Source: Flexistipes sp.
GTDB taxonomy: Bacteria; Chrysiogenota; Deferribacteres; Deferribacterales; Flexistipitaceae
Reading direction: 5' to 3'
NCBI RefSeq assembly: GCF_036172515.1
Contig: NZ_JAXKVW010000001.1
Coordinates: 186,001-250,000, forward strand
DNA: 64,000 nucleotides
Positions within the stretch are counted from its first letter, which is position 1. Every line of letters starts with the position of its first letter. Positions 42,084 through 50,684 of this stretch are shown piece after piece. The notes under the pieces are model-generated. The model saw only the letters and a list, made by a program, of their open reading frames with translations. It was not told the origin of the DNA and searched no databases. The position numbers and the translations under genes are program-made.

Positions 42084-42251
42084 TTCTGTTAAATCCTGCA
42101 CAGCCCGCCTAACATTAACTGATGCCTGGTAAATTTGCTCCATTCTTGAGTCTATATTTGTGTTGGATTTTACATATTCGCTCCAGATTAATAAGTATAT
42201 ATTGAATTGTAAAATTACTATTAAGTCATCTCTAACCCCTTTTATTGCCAT
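42084..42251 (-). pseudogene. possible gene remnant cut by the family 2 element
   Basis: A minus-strand frame from the ATG at 42251 encodes about 57 residues (beginning MAIKGVRDDLIVILQFNIYL) of plausible helical composition. It then passes at 42083 exactly into the repeat element, where it continues as meaningless sequence to a stop at 41973. No ribosome site is visible and I do not recognise a family. It may be a gene truncated by insertion, or chance. Nothing else is seen in 42252-42372. Confidence 0.25.
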
Positions 42252-42372
42252 AGCGTTTAATCGATATTAGGGTAAATATTTAAAAGCGTCACAATGGTAA
42301 AAAGTCTGAATTTCTGTTTTCAATTTTATAAATTATATATTATATATGTCTGACTCAAAAGAGGTGAATGGA

Positions 42373-44247
42373 ATGGTGAAGAATGAAGCATGTTATGATG
42401 TGATTGTTGTCGGGGCTGGACATGCAGGCTGTGAAGCAGCCTTGGCTGCCTCCCGAATGGGAGCTAAAACGTTATTGTTAACAATATATATGGAAACGAT
42501 AGCCCAGATGAGCTGTAATCCCGCTATTGGTGGACTGGCAAAAGGTAATTTGGTAAGGGATCTGGATGCACTGGGCGGTGAAATGGCAAAATGCATTGAT
42601 AATACAGGCATACAGTTTCGCGTGCTTAATACTAAAAAAGGCCCTGCAGTCAGAAGCTCACGGGCACAGGCTGATAAGGCAAAATACCGGGAGTATATGA
42701 CGGAAATATTAACCACAACACCTCTGCTGGATGTTAAACAGGGCGCTGTTGTTGATATTTTGGCAGAGGGCTCCGGTGTGAAAGGTGTTGTGACAGATTA
42801 TGGACAAAACTTTTATTCTCAGCGAGTCATTCTGTGCACAGGTACTTTTTTAAACGGTTTGATTCATATCGGTGAGAAAAGATATAAAGCCGGAAGAGCC
42901 AATGAATTTTCCTCAGAGCAGCTTGTAAATTCACTTAAAAATTATGGATTCAATTTCGAAAGACTTAAAACAGGAACGCCTGCAAGGCTCCATGAGTCAT
43001 CAATTGATTTTAACAGTTTTGAGGAACAAAGGGGAGATTGCAATCCTTCCTTCTTTTCATTTGAAACCAATGGTCATAAACTGCCGCAGCGATCCTGCTA
43101 TATCGCTTTTACTAATGAGTATACTCACCAAATAATCAGGGAGAATATGCACAGGTCACCCTTATATGCAGGGTTAATTACTGGAATAGGACCGCGATAT
43201 TGTCCATCTATTGAGGATAAAGTGAAGAAGTTTCCTGAAAAAACCCGGCATCAGATTTTTCTTGAGCCAGAGGGCTTACAGAGTAAAGAATACTATGCTA
43301 ACGGACTTTCGTCATCTTTGCCCATTGATGTGCAGCTAAAATTATACAGAAGCATAAAAGGGTTGGAAAGGGTTGAATTCACGCGCCCGGCCTATGCTAT
43401 TGAGTACGATTTTGTGCAACCTACCGCACTGCGTCTTACACTTGAAACAAAGAATTTAAAAGGCCTGTATTTTGCCGGACAGATTAACGGTACTACGGGT
43501 TATGAAGAGGCGGCAGTTCAGGGGTATATGGCAGCTGTAAATGCCGTTCTCAGCTACGATGGCAGGGAATTTATCCTGAACCGGGACGAAAGTTATATAG
43601 GAGTTATGATAGATGATTTGGTAACAAAAGGAGTTGATGAGCCTTATCGCGTTTTTCACTCCAGGGGGGAATTCAGGCTGTTGCTGCGAGAGGACAATGC
43701 TGAATACAGACTGCTGAAAAAAGGATATGATCTTGGACTTGTCAGCAAATTAAGGTATGAGCGCTTTGTAAAGGATAAGGATCAGTTAAATGCGCTTATT
43801 CAAAAACTGAAAAACGTAATGCTTAAGCCCGACGGTAGTACAAAATCATATTTTCTTGAGAAAGACATAAATCTTAACAACCCTGTATCATTGTATAACT
43901 TTTTAAAAAGACCTGAAGTGAAAATTGATGATATTGGCGACTTTCTTGAAGAGGATTATTCTGAAGAGGTGAAAAAGGAAGCCGAGATTACTATAAAATA
44001 CGAAGGTTATATAAAAAAGCAGCAGGATGAGGTCAATAAGTTCAGGAAGATTGAGAATGTGAAGATACCACAGAGTATAGATTACTCCAATATAAAAGGT
44101 TTAAGAGCAGAATATGTTGAAAAGCTTAACAGGGTAAAACCGGCAACACTAGGGCAGGCAAGCAGGATAAAGGGTATTACCCCTTCCGCACTATCACTTT
44201 TGCATATTCATATTGAGAAGATGGTAAGGGGAAATGGATCTAAATAA
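42373..44247 (+). CDS. mnmG: tRNA uridine-34 modification enzyme MnmG (GidA)
   Basis: FAD-dependent partner of MnmE. I start at the ATG 42373 (MVKNEACYDV) because GAGGTG lies 6 bases upstream; a nine-residue longer reading begins at 42346. The 624 residues have the FAD motif VIVVGAGHAGCEAALAASRMG, MSCNPAIGGLAKGNLVRDLDALGG, GTFLNGLIHIG, and the later signatures FAGQINGTTGYEEAAVQG and the C-terminal helical domain. The last 14 bases overlap rsmG. Confidence 0.97.
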   Translation: MVKNEACYDVIVVGAGHAGCEAALAASRMGAKTLLLTIYMETIAQMSCNPAIGGLAKGNLVRDLDALGGEMAKCIDNTGIQFRVLNTKKGPAVRSSRAQADKAKYREYMTEILTTTPLLDVKQGAVVDILAEGSGVKGVVTDYGQNFYSQRVILCTGTFLNGLIHIGEKRYKAGRANEFSSEQLVNSLKNYGFNFERLKTGTPARLHESSIDFNSFEEQRGDCNPSFFSFETNGHKLPQRSCYIAFTNEYTHQIIRENMHRSPLYAGLITGIGPRYCPSIEDKVKKFPEKTRHQIFLEPEGLQSKEYYANGLSSSLPIDVQLKLYRSIKGLERVEFTRPAYAIEYDFVQPTALRLTLETKNLKGLYFAGQINGTTGYEEAAVQGYMAAVNAVLSYDGREFILNRDESYIGVMIDDLVTKGVDEPYRVFHSRGEFRLLLREDNAEYRLLKKGYDLGLVSKLRYERFVKDKDQLNALIQKLKNVMLKPDGSTKSYFLEKDINLNNPVSLYNFLKRPEVKIDDIGDFLEEDYSEEVKKEAEITIKYEGYIKKQQDEVNKFRKIENVKIPQSIDYSNIKGLRAEYVEKLNRVKPATLGQASRIKGITPSALSLLHIHIEKMVRGNGSK

Positions 44248-44830
44248 GTGGATAACTGTTGATACACCAATAGAAAATAAACTTAATATTATTTATGAGA
44301 AACATATGAACTCTGTCCACAATCTTACTTCAATAAAGGATAAGGACGAGTTTTTTGTTAAGCACTATTTGGACAGTATTTATATTTTTAACATATATGA
44401 TTTTCAGTTCAAAACAGTTATGGATGTGGGAAGCGGGGGTGGATTCCCCGGAGTTGTAATAGCACTGTTTAATCCAGAGTCCACTGTTTATCTTGTTGAA
44501 AGTATTCGTAAAAAATGCGATTTTTTGGTAGAATTGGTGAGAGATTTACATCTGGAAAATGTTGAGGTGATAAACAGCAGAGTGGAAAATCTAAAAGAAC
44601 CGGCATGTGATCTGATAGTTTCCCGAGGCGTAGGGAAAATAAAAAATATACTCAATTGGACAACGGGTGTTTCACGTGAAACATCATGCTGGCTCTTTTA
44701 CAAAGGCGAAAATGTCTTTGAAGAAATCAAGGATGCTGATAAGCTGATTAAGAAAAAAAACATGAGGTTCGAAAATGTCAGAGTGGAAAATCCGTTTAAG
44801 AGGACTTATACCATTATTAATTATATTTAG
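44234..44830 (+). CDS. rsmG: 16S rRNA m7G527 methyltransferase RsmG (GidB)
   Basis: A 198-residue SAM methyltransferase. Visible are NLTSIKDKDEFFVKHYLDS, SAM motif MDVGSGGGFPGVVIAL and SRGVGK. It overlaps the end of mnmG by 14 bases, with ribosome site AAGGGG. A perfect parS (44668-44683) lies inside the coding sequence and encodes GVSRET. The next gene starts within its last 56 bases. Confidence 0.94.
   Translation: MDLNKWITVDTPIENKLNIIYEKHMNSVHNLTSIKDKDEFFVKHYLDSIYIFNIYDFQFKTVMDVGSGGGFPGVVIALFNPESTVYLVESIRKKCDFLVELVRDLHLENVEVINSRVENLKEPACDLIVSRGVGKIKNILNWTTGVSRETSCWLFYKGENVFEEIKDADKLIKKKNMRFENVRVENPFKRTYTIINYI
44668..44683. promoter_or_regulatory. parS chromosome partition site inside rsmG
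   Basis: TGTTTCACGTGAAACA, perfect parS, 2.9 kb from the first site. It is embedded in the rsmG reading frame. No parA or parB gene is in the window, so they lie elsewhere. Confidence 0.95.
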
Positions 44831-46235
44831 CTTTCTTTTTAGCTGTGCTAAAAAAAATGATGTGATTGCACCCCCGGGGGCAGCATCTTTTTCTGTTGAC
44901 TACTTTATTACTAAAGCACCAGAGCCGAATGACGAAACAAAGCTGATTGATATAATAAGGGGTAACTATAAAACTGAAATAAAAAATAAGGCCAAGATAC
45001 TACTCGGAGGCTATTATTATAAGCAGGGACAGGATGAAAACAGCCTGTTAATTTTAGAAAATACTGCACCTACAGATAATCAGGGGCTGAACAATGCGGC
45101 ATATCTCTGGCTGGCGTCCCAGTACAAATTTTTTGGAAATGAGAAAAAAATGGAAAGCATCCTTGCCAAAATTAAAAAACCCGGGGAGATAACCAGTTAT
45201 ATAATCGGACAAACATGCGAGAAAGGAAAAGCATACTGTATTAAGCGTACAGACATCCCCGTTTTCATGGAGAAAGAGAAAACAGAACAAAAAACTGAAA
45301 GCAAAGAAACAGTGAAGCAGGCGGAAGAAAAAAAGGCAAATATTGTTAAAGAAAAACAGCCGAAAAGAGAAAAATTGAAAATTATTGCGCTAAACGGCAA
45401 TTTTGATAACCCGGCCTTTAAAGGGATGCTTTTGGCAGCAAGCCGGAACAACAGGACAGAGATAATAAGCATGGATAATCAGACGAAAAACATTGCAGCT
45501 GTTGATGTGGAAAATCTCAGTGTTGTGGCAGATGAAGAGATAAGTTTTAAAATAGACTATCAAAGTGCAATCGATGAGCTCCTCCATGATACGGATTTCA
45601 GCAGATGCACAGAGTTTGTGATTGGTGTAAACGACAGATTTGTTAGGGCAGGTGAATATACCAAACAGCGGCTGATGAAATTCTATGACAATGTTAGTAT
45701 CAGCAACTATGAGACGGAAGGTTTTAAGCATTTATATGAGAAGCCGGATAATGAAACTGTGACAACGAGATGTTTCATTGGAATAGGAAGAGAAGAGTCT
45801 ATGACTTCGTTTGTTCCGCTGGTTCGGTTTGTTTCCCCTGACAACAATGAAACTGAAATATTCCTTGTTACGGATATGTACACAGGAATGTATAAAAATG
45901 AGAATTTTATCGGTTATTTTGGGGATGTGAACATCTACACATATATTGATACTGTATATAATGCAGAAAGCAGAACATTTAAAAGAAAATATGAAGAAGT
46001 ATACGGCAAACAACCCTCCTTTAAGGCGTATATCGGTTATGACATGATTCAGTATCTTGAAACTAAATTTTTTAAAAATAAAGACAACTTATATGTGAGC
46101 TCCATCAAAAGTATTCAGTTGCCTGTTGTTGAAAGATATGTACATAAAATAAGAATCGATAATAACTATAACACGAGGTTTTTGTTTATGCCGGACGGCA
46201 AGCAGATTCCGCTGCTGTCAATTCCGGCTGAATAA
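44775..46235 (+). CDS. large lipoprotein with probable periplasmic-binding-like C-terminal domain (LpoA-like?)
   Basis: The 486 residues begin with a lipoprotein signal ending FLFSCAKK (lipidated Cys at about 24). Residues 55-150 look like short helical repeats (TPR/Sel1-like: NKAKILLGGYYYKQGQDENSLLIL). A Lys/Glu-rich linker (about 165-198) leads to an alpha/beta domain of about 280 residues with the run YEEVYGKQPSFKAYIGYDMIQYL, typical of type-1 binding folds. This architecture recalls LpoA-type activators of penicillin-binding proteins, but I cannot confirm it. Its start overlaps rsmG by 56 bases, in the position where parA often sits. Confidence 0.7.
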   Translation: MSEWKIRLRGLIPLLIIFSFLFSCAKKNDVIAPPGAASFSVDYFITKAPEPNDETKLIDIIRGNYKTEIKNKAKILLGGYYYKQGQDENSLLILENTAPTDNQGLNNAAYLWLASQYKFFGNEKKMESILAKIKKPGEITSYIIGQTCEKGKAYCIKRTDIPVFMEKEKTEQKTESKETVKQAEEKKANIVKEKQPKREKLKIIALNGNFDNPAFKGMLLAASRNNRTEIISMDNQTKNIAAVDVENLSVVADEEISFKIDYQSAIDELLHDTDFSRCTEFVIGVNDRFVRAGEYTKQRLMKFYDNVSISNYETEGFKHLYEKPDNETVTTRCFIGIGREESMTSFVPLVRFVSPDNNETEIFLVTDMYTGMYKNENFIGYFGDVNIYTYIDTVYNAESRTFKRKYEEVYGKQPSFKAYIGYDMIQYLETKFFKNKDNLYVSSIKSIQLPVVERYVHKIRIDNNYNTRFLFMPDGKQIPLLSIPAE

Positions 46236-46276
46236 CAATGAAAGCCGAAAAAGTGGTCAAGTGTATAATAATTAAA

Positions 46277-46547
46277 TCAAATTTTGCACTTCGCTTTGTC
46301 TAGCATTCGCTTCTAGCGAATATATAGAATGTTAAACATATTTACCAGTCTAAAGGACTGGTGCTAGCCATAGGCATCCTTGCGAAACCCTGTGGAAACA
46401 GGGTTGTGGCAATCTCAAAACAAGAAAAATAGAGAGATTGCTTCGTCGTTTTCACTCCCTGCCCTGTTAAATGCCACAGGCAATCAGCGAAGCTGATATT
46501 TAACAGGGTGAACAAAGACGCAAAAACAGTGTAAGTGCGAAACTTGA
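46277..46547 (+). mobile_element. family 1 MITE-like element, complete copy with perfect 9-bp target duplication
   Basis: A 271-bp element bounded by TCAAATTTTGCACTT (46277-46291) and the complement of TCAAGTTTCGCACTT (46533-46547), with 13 of 15 matching. ATAATTAAA occurs immediately outside on both sides (46268-46276 and 46548-46556). Inside are four hairpins: ATTCGC-loop-GCGAAT, ACCAGTC-loop-GACTGGT (46344-46362), ACCCTGT-loop-ACAGGGT, and an 11-bp stem CCCTGTTAAAT/ATTTAACAGGG (46462-46508) that encloses ATCAGC-GAA-GCTGAT. It has no plausible gene. Confidence 0.88.
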
Positions 46548-46606
46548 ATAATTAAATGATTCAAAGTTTACAATTTAAAGGTAGTAACGTGTTTTCTTGA
46601 TAAATT

Positions 46607-46635
46607 TTACCGGCTAATCAACGATCAGCCGGTAA
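46607..46635. other. perfect 9-bp hairpin downstream of the DUF362 gene
   Basis: TTACCGGCT (46607-46615), 11-base loop, AGCCGGTAA (46627-46635). It lies 62 bases past the DUF362 stop on that gene's strand. The flanking T content is modest, so it is at best a weak terminator. The remainder of 46236-46697 holds only the family 1 element. Confidence 0.5.
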
Positions 46636-46697
46636 TGATTGAACTTCTGAAATGATCATTGAAGAAACTATCTGTTTTTACTAACAGCATCGATAAA

Positions 46698-47768
46698 TTA
46701 TTTAACCATTTTGATTTCATAAGATGTCGAACCCAGACCGATTTTCTCAGCATGTTTTAATTGTATTATTGGGTCAATTTCCTCGTAAATTTTTCCGAAA
46801 GGATCAATACCGCCCGGAGAGTGTTTAGCAACCAAATCAAAGGAAGCTTTATCTATTGCCACAGGGTCAGTGGAAGCGAGGAAGCCCAAATCAGGACAGA
46901 CCGGAGTGTCATTAGCCGGAAAACAGTCACAAGTCGGTGCGACATCAGTAATAAAATTTAGGTATATCATTTTATTTTCAAAATGATCATGAATTGCTTT
47001 TGCATATTCAGCCATTTTCCGTTGAGTATTGTCTGAGCTTTCGTTCCAGTCTATTCCAATAGCACCTTCAGGGCAAACGGCTACGCATCGGGTACAACCG
47101 GTGCATGCTTGAGTTATTTCCGCCTTGGGTCCGAATACAATAGCATCAGCAGCACAGTTAGCTGCACAAAGCCCGCAGGAGGTACATTTTTCTTTATGTA
47201 CAACAGGCTTGGAGGTGGAGTGCATAATCAATTTACCCTGTCGGCTGGCACACCCCATGGAAATATTTTTTACAGCACCGCCTATCCCTGTCAACTCATG
47301 CCCTTTAAAATGCGAAACTACAACCATGGCATCAGCATTATAAATATCCGATGCAATTTTAACATGGTCAAGCAGTTCCCCATCTACAGGAATATCAAGA
47401 GAATTTTCCCCCCTTAGTCCGTCAGCTATAACAACCGGAATTTGAAAGGTTGAATAGTTAAAACCGTTAAGAAAAGCATTGTGCAGGTGGTCGACAGTGT
47501 TTGTCCTCATCCCTACATAAAGTGTGTTTGTATCTGTCAAAAACGGATTGCATTTCAACTGTTTAAGTTTTTCGATAACAGGCCTGAGATAGACCGGCTT
47601 TAAAAATGCTGTGTTACCGTATTCTCCAAAATGAGTTTTTACCGCAACAAGTTGTTTGCTGCCGTATTTTGATTTGGGGTCACATTTATTGAGAAGTCTT
47701 GTTATTTTACTCAACGGAGACTGCAGGCCTTTATTTTGCATGGTAGAATAAAAAACTTTTGATGACAT
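46698..47768 (-). CDS. DUF362 protein with two [4Fe-4S] ferredoxin motifs
   Basis: A 356-residue soluble protein. An N-terminal DUF362 part (about 1-180, with LVAVKTHFGEYGN and MVVVSHFKGHELTGIGGAVKNISMG-like blocks) is followed by two cluster motifs, CTSCGLCAANCAAD and CTGCTRCVAVCPEG (about 193-238). The end of the DUF362 part (DPVAIDKASFDLV) is typical. It is probably an electron-transfer or iron-sulfur protein of anaerobes; its exact function is not established. It is divergent from a nitroreductase gene 57 bases away. Ribosome site AAGGAGG. Confidence 0.88.
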   Translation of the reverse strand: MSSKVFYSTMQNKGLQSPLSKITRLLNKCDPKSKYGSKQLVAVKTHFGEYGNTAFLKPVYLRPVIEKLKQLKCNPFLTDTNTLYVGMRTNTVDHLHNAFLNGFNYSTFQIPVVIADGLRGENSLDIPVDGELLDHVKIASDIYNADAMVVVSHFKGHELTGIGGAVKNISMGCASRQGKLIMHSTSKPVVHKEKCTSCGLCAANCAADAIVFGPKAEITQACTGCTRCVAVCPEGAIGIDWNESSDNTQRKMAEYAKAIHDHFENKMIYLNFITDVAPTCDCFPANDTPVCPDLGFLASTDPVAIDKASFDLVAKHSPGGIDPFGKIYEEIDPIIQLKHAEKIGLGSTSYEIKMVK

Positions 47769-47825
47769 TATCTGCCTCCTTATGTTAACGTATTATCAGT
47801 ATAGAATATTTTGGAGGTGAAATCA

Positions 47826-48332
47826 ATGGGACTTAAAAATCTGTTTGAAAAAAGATACAGTGTAAGATCATTTCAACCAAAACAGGTTGAAAAGGATACG
47901 GTTATAAGAATACTGGAAACAGCAAGGCTTGCTCCCAGTGCAGTCAACTTCCAACCGTGGAAAGTTTATTTAGTATCCCAAGGAGAAACCAGATCAGAAA
48001 TTAATAGTGCGTATCCGAAAAAATGGTTTGAAAATGCACCACATGTGGCGGTGTTTACAGGTTTAGAGGGGCAAAACTGGAAGCGTCAGGATGGAAAAGA
48101 TTATCTGATGTGTGATGTTACTATTGTCACAGATTATTTTGTTCTTGCTGCAACCGAAGAGGGTCTTGGTACCTGCTATGTAGGGGCTTTTGATGCAGGA
48201 ATTGTTGCAGATGCACTTAAGCTGAAAGATGAAGATCCTATACTGATGGTACCTTTCGGCTACATTTCAGAAAATGTCAAATTTAAAGATAAAAAAAGAA
48301 AAAGTGTAGATGAAATTGCAGTGTGGCTGTAA
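47826..48332 (+). CDS. nitroreductase-family flavoprotein
   Basis: A 168-residue FMN protein from the ATG at 47826 (MGLKNLFEKRYSVRSF), which has GGAGGTG in front; a TTG reading five residues longer starts inside that site. Visible are KRYSVRSFQPKQV, ARLAPSAVNFQPWKVYLV, and the glycine-rich end GLGTCYVGAFDAG with VPFGY. It is expected to reduce nitro or quinone substrates with NAD(P)H, or to act in a related flavin reaction. The small size is usual for one subgroup. Confidence 0.9.
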   Translation: MGLKNLFEKRYSVRSFQPKQVEKDTVIRILETARLAPSAVNFQPWKVYLVSQGETRSEINSAYPKKWFENAPHVAVFTGLEGQNWKRQDGKDYLMCDVTIVTDYFVLAATEEGLGTCYVGAFDAGIVADALKLKDEDPILMVPFGYISENVKFKDKKRKSVDEIAVWL

Positions 48333-48450
48333 ATTAAGACTTGTGGAATAAAAAATTTTTTGATATTACAACGAGTTCTATAATTCATTTGTTGACAAAA
48401 AAAGAGATGAGAGTTAAAATAAAACTATATTTTATTGAAAGGTGACTATG

Positions 48451-49224
48451 ATGAAAAGAGAAAAATCCGAATATGCTGTTCAGGCGGTAAATAATGCCAT
48501 TGATATTCTTGACCTTTTAGGGGACACTGAAGGTGAACTGAGTATGAGTGAGGTCGGCGCCAAACTCAGTCTTACAAGGAGTAATGTTAATAAACTTTTG
48601 GCCACACTTGAAGGGTTCGGTTATGTAGAATATAACAGATATACTGGTAACTTCAGGCTCGGCGTGAAGACATTCCAGATTTCCCAGGCTTATATAAACA
48701 AGCTGAATCTGATTGAGATTTCAGTCCAGATATTGACGTTGGTCAAAGAGAAACTTAATGAATCTGTTTATATCAGTGTGTTAAGAGACGGAAATGTGGT
48801 TTATCTGAATATGGTGGAGACAGACCATGCTGTCAGAGTGCTGCCGCGGATCGGAAATGTGGGACCGGCATATGCAACAGCTACGGGCAAAGCTCAGCTT
48901 GCATATAAATCCAATGAAGAGATTGAGCGTCTGTACAAGGAAGGGCTTACCAAGGTAACGGACAATACTATCGCTGACGTTGATGAACTCGAAGAGGAAC
49001 TTGAAAAAGTCAAAGAACAGGGATACGCCGTAGATGATGAAGAGTATGAGATGGGTGTAAGATGTGTAGGAGCTCCGATATTTGATTTTATGAACAATGT
49101 CATCGCCGGAATCAGTGTCAGCGCTCCATTGGAAAGACTCAGCGAAGAGAGAATTGAAAAGGAAGTTATACCCGTGATTGTTGATGCTGCCGAAAAACTT
49201 TCAGGGAAATTTGGAAGCAAATAA
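48451..49224 (+). CDS. IclR-family transcriptional regulator
   Basis: From the ATG 48451 (MKREKSEYAVQAV), about 6 bases after AGGTGA, it has 257 residues. The N-terminal winged helix covers about 8-70 (NNAIDILDLLGDTEGELSMSEVGAKLSLTRSNVNKLLATLE). The C-terminal effector domain has YATATGKAQLAY and GVRCVGAPIFDFMNNVIAGISVSAP, the IclR signature. It lies 118 bases after the nitroreductase and 5 bases before a thioesterase gene, which it may control. The effector is unknown. No operator is evident. Confidence 0.93.
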   Translation: MKREKSEYAVQAVNNAIDILDLLGDTEGELSMSEVGAKLSLTRSNVNKLLATLEGFGYVEYNRYTGNFRLGVKTFQISQAYINKLNLIEISVQILTLVKEKLNESVYISVLRDGNVVYLNMVETDHAVRVLPRIGNVGPAYATATGKAQLAYKSNEEIERLYKEGLTKVTDNTIADVDELEEELEKVKEQGYAVDDEEYEMGVRCVGAPIFDFMNNVIAGISVSAPLERLSEERIEKEVIPVIVDAAEKLSGKFGSK

Positions 49225-49229
49225 ATGTT

Positions 49230-49628
49230 ATGGAAAATTTCCGGTTAGTAAGACCTGAGCACCTGAATCACCACGGGTACCTTTTTGGCGGGGTCCTGCT
49301 CAAATGGCTTGACGAGTTCGGATGGATGGCCGCCACACTTGATTTTCCCGGCTCAACCTTTGTTACTGTCGCGATGGATGAAATAAACTTCAAGAAAAGG
49401 ATAGAAAACGGTTCAATTTTACGCTTTATTATCAAGCCTCAAAGTACAGGAAAAACTTCTGTAACTTATATTGCAAAAGTTTATACCAATCAAGCGGGAG
49501 CACAACAGGACGAAGTGTTTACTACGAAACTTACTTTTGTGAATGTTGGTGAAAACGGTAAACCCACACCTCTTCCAACCAAATGCCAGTATAATTCCCA
49601 GAAAAAAGAGAATGAGCTACTATTTTGA
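49230..49628 (+). CDS. acyl-CoA thioesterase, hotdog fold (YciA/BFIT-like)
   Basis: A 132-residue single hotdog domain. Visible are the N-terminal motif HLNHHGYLFGGVLLKWLDEFGWMAA, which includes the conserved GG and catalytic Asp, and DEINFKKRIENGSILRF, both typical of short acyl-CoA hydrolases. These cleave acyl-CoA to free acid and CoA. It follows the IclR gene by 5 bases. The last 9 bases overlap the convergent rseP gene, with no terminator in between. Confidence 0.9.
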   Translation: MENFRLVRPEHLNHHGYLFGGVLLKWLDEFGWMAATLDFPGSTFVTVAMDEINFKKRIENGSILRFIIKPQSTGKTSVTYIAKVYTNQAGAQQDEVFTTKLTFVNVGENGKPTPLPTKCQYNSQKKENELLF

Positions 49629-50681
49629 AATAATACGTGTAATATCATTATAAAAGGCAAAGACCATAAGCGCCAGCAACAGAGCTAACCCCACCATCTG
49701 TGTTACCTCCCGGGTTCTAAGACTGACAGGTTTTCCTTTAACAGCTTCAATTCCATAAAACAACAGATGACCGCCGTCTAAAACCGGAATAGGCAGCAGA
49801 TTTAAAATTGCCAAATTGATACTTATTACAGCCATGAAAAGCAAGAGGCTGTTAATGCCGGCGGCAGCTGTTTCCTTGGCCATCTGGAAAATAAGGATAG
49901 GGCCGCCTATATTATCAGCAGGAACGACCTGTTGAAAGATTTTGACAATACCCACAATTGTCAGTTTTGTAATTTCATAGGTTTTAAAAGCTCCAAGATA
50001 CACCGCCTTAATGGGATTATGCCTAACTGTAATGATACTTTTCGTGGATGGTGCAATACCTATCAAGCTGACTTTGATTTTTTCCCCGAATATATTTTTA
50101 ACCTCGGCAACTGTTGGTATAATCGTTTTTTCTATTGTTTCATCACCCCTTTTTATAAGAAGGGAGACAGATTTATTTGGATTGCTTTTTATGCTGTCAC
50201 TTATCTGTTGCCAGTAGGTGATCGCTTTCCCGTTCACTTTCAGTATTTCATCTCCTTCTTGAAGTCCAGCAGCTGCAGCAGGCATATCTTTTTGCACTTT
50301 GCCGATAACGGGTTTTAGTTTGGGTGTCCCAATCGCATTTACCAGACTGAAAAGCAAAAAGGCCAGAAGAAAATTAAAGACCGGACCTGCTAAAACAATA
50401 AGAGATCTTTTACCGACTGACTTGTGGGAAAAAGACCGGTGGGTCATAGATTCTTCCACCTCATCATTAAGATTCTCTCCGTACATTTTTACATACCCGC
50501 CCAGCGGAATAGCGGAAATACTGTATTCAGTTTCCTTTGCCTTTTTTGTGAACAGTGCCGGTCCGAATCCTATTGAAAACTTTTCAACATACACGCCGAA
50601 AAGTTTTGCGAACAAAAAATGACCCAGCTCGTGGAAAAAAATCAGTAATCCAAAAACAATTATTGCAGCAAGTATAGACAT
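49620..50681 (-). CDS. rseP: RseP/site-2-type intramembrane zinc metalloprotease
   Basis: A 353-residue inner-membrane protease. The zinc motif HELGH lies in the first helix (about 17-21), with a PDZ domain in the middle (about 125-200, KPVIGKVQKDMPAAAAGLQEGDEILKVNG). The second metal motif NLLPIPVLDGGHLLFY is near the end. In E. coli the homologue cleaves anti-sigma E and clears signal peptides. It is the last gene of the pyrH-frr-uppS-cdsA-dxr cluster, the normal bacterial order. Confidence 0.95.
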   Translation of the reverse strand: MSILAAIIVFGLLIFFHELGHFLFAKLFGVYVEKFSIGFGPALFTKKAKETEYSISAIPLGGYVKMYGENLNDEVEESMTHRSFSHKSVGKRSLIVLAGPVFNFLLAFLLFSLVNAIGTPKLKPVIGKVQKDMPAAAAGLQEGDEILKVNGKAITYWQQISDSIKSNPNKSVSLLIKRGDETIEKTIIPTVAEVKNIFGEKIKVSLIGIAPSTKSIITVRHNPIKAVYLGAFKTYEITKLTIVGIVKIFQQVVPADNIGGPILIFQMAKETAAAGINSLLLFMAVISINLAILNLLPIPVLDGGHLLFYGIEAVKGKPVSLRTREVTQMVGLALLLALMVFAFYNDITRIISK

Positions 50682-50684
50682 ATA

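Noticed and set aside
46277-46547. CRISPR-like array from the repeated hairpins
   Set aside because: The hairpins differ from each other, spacing is irregular, there are no spacers of constant length and no cas genes.
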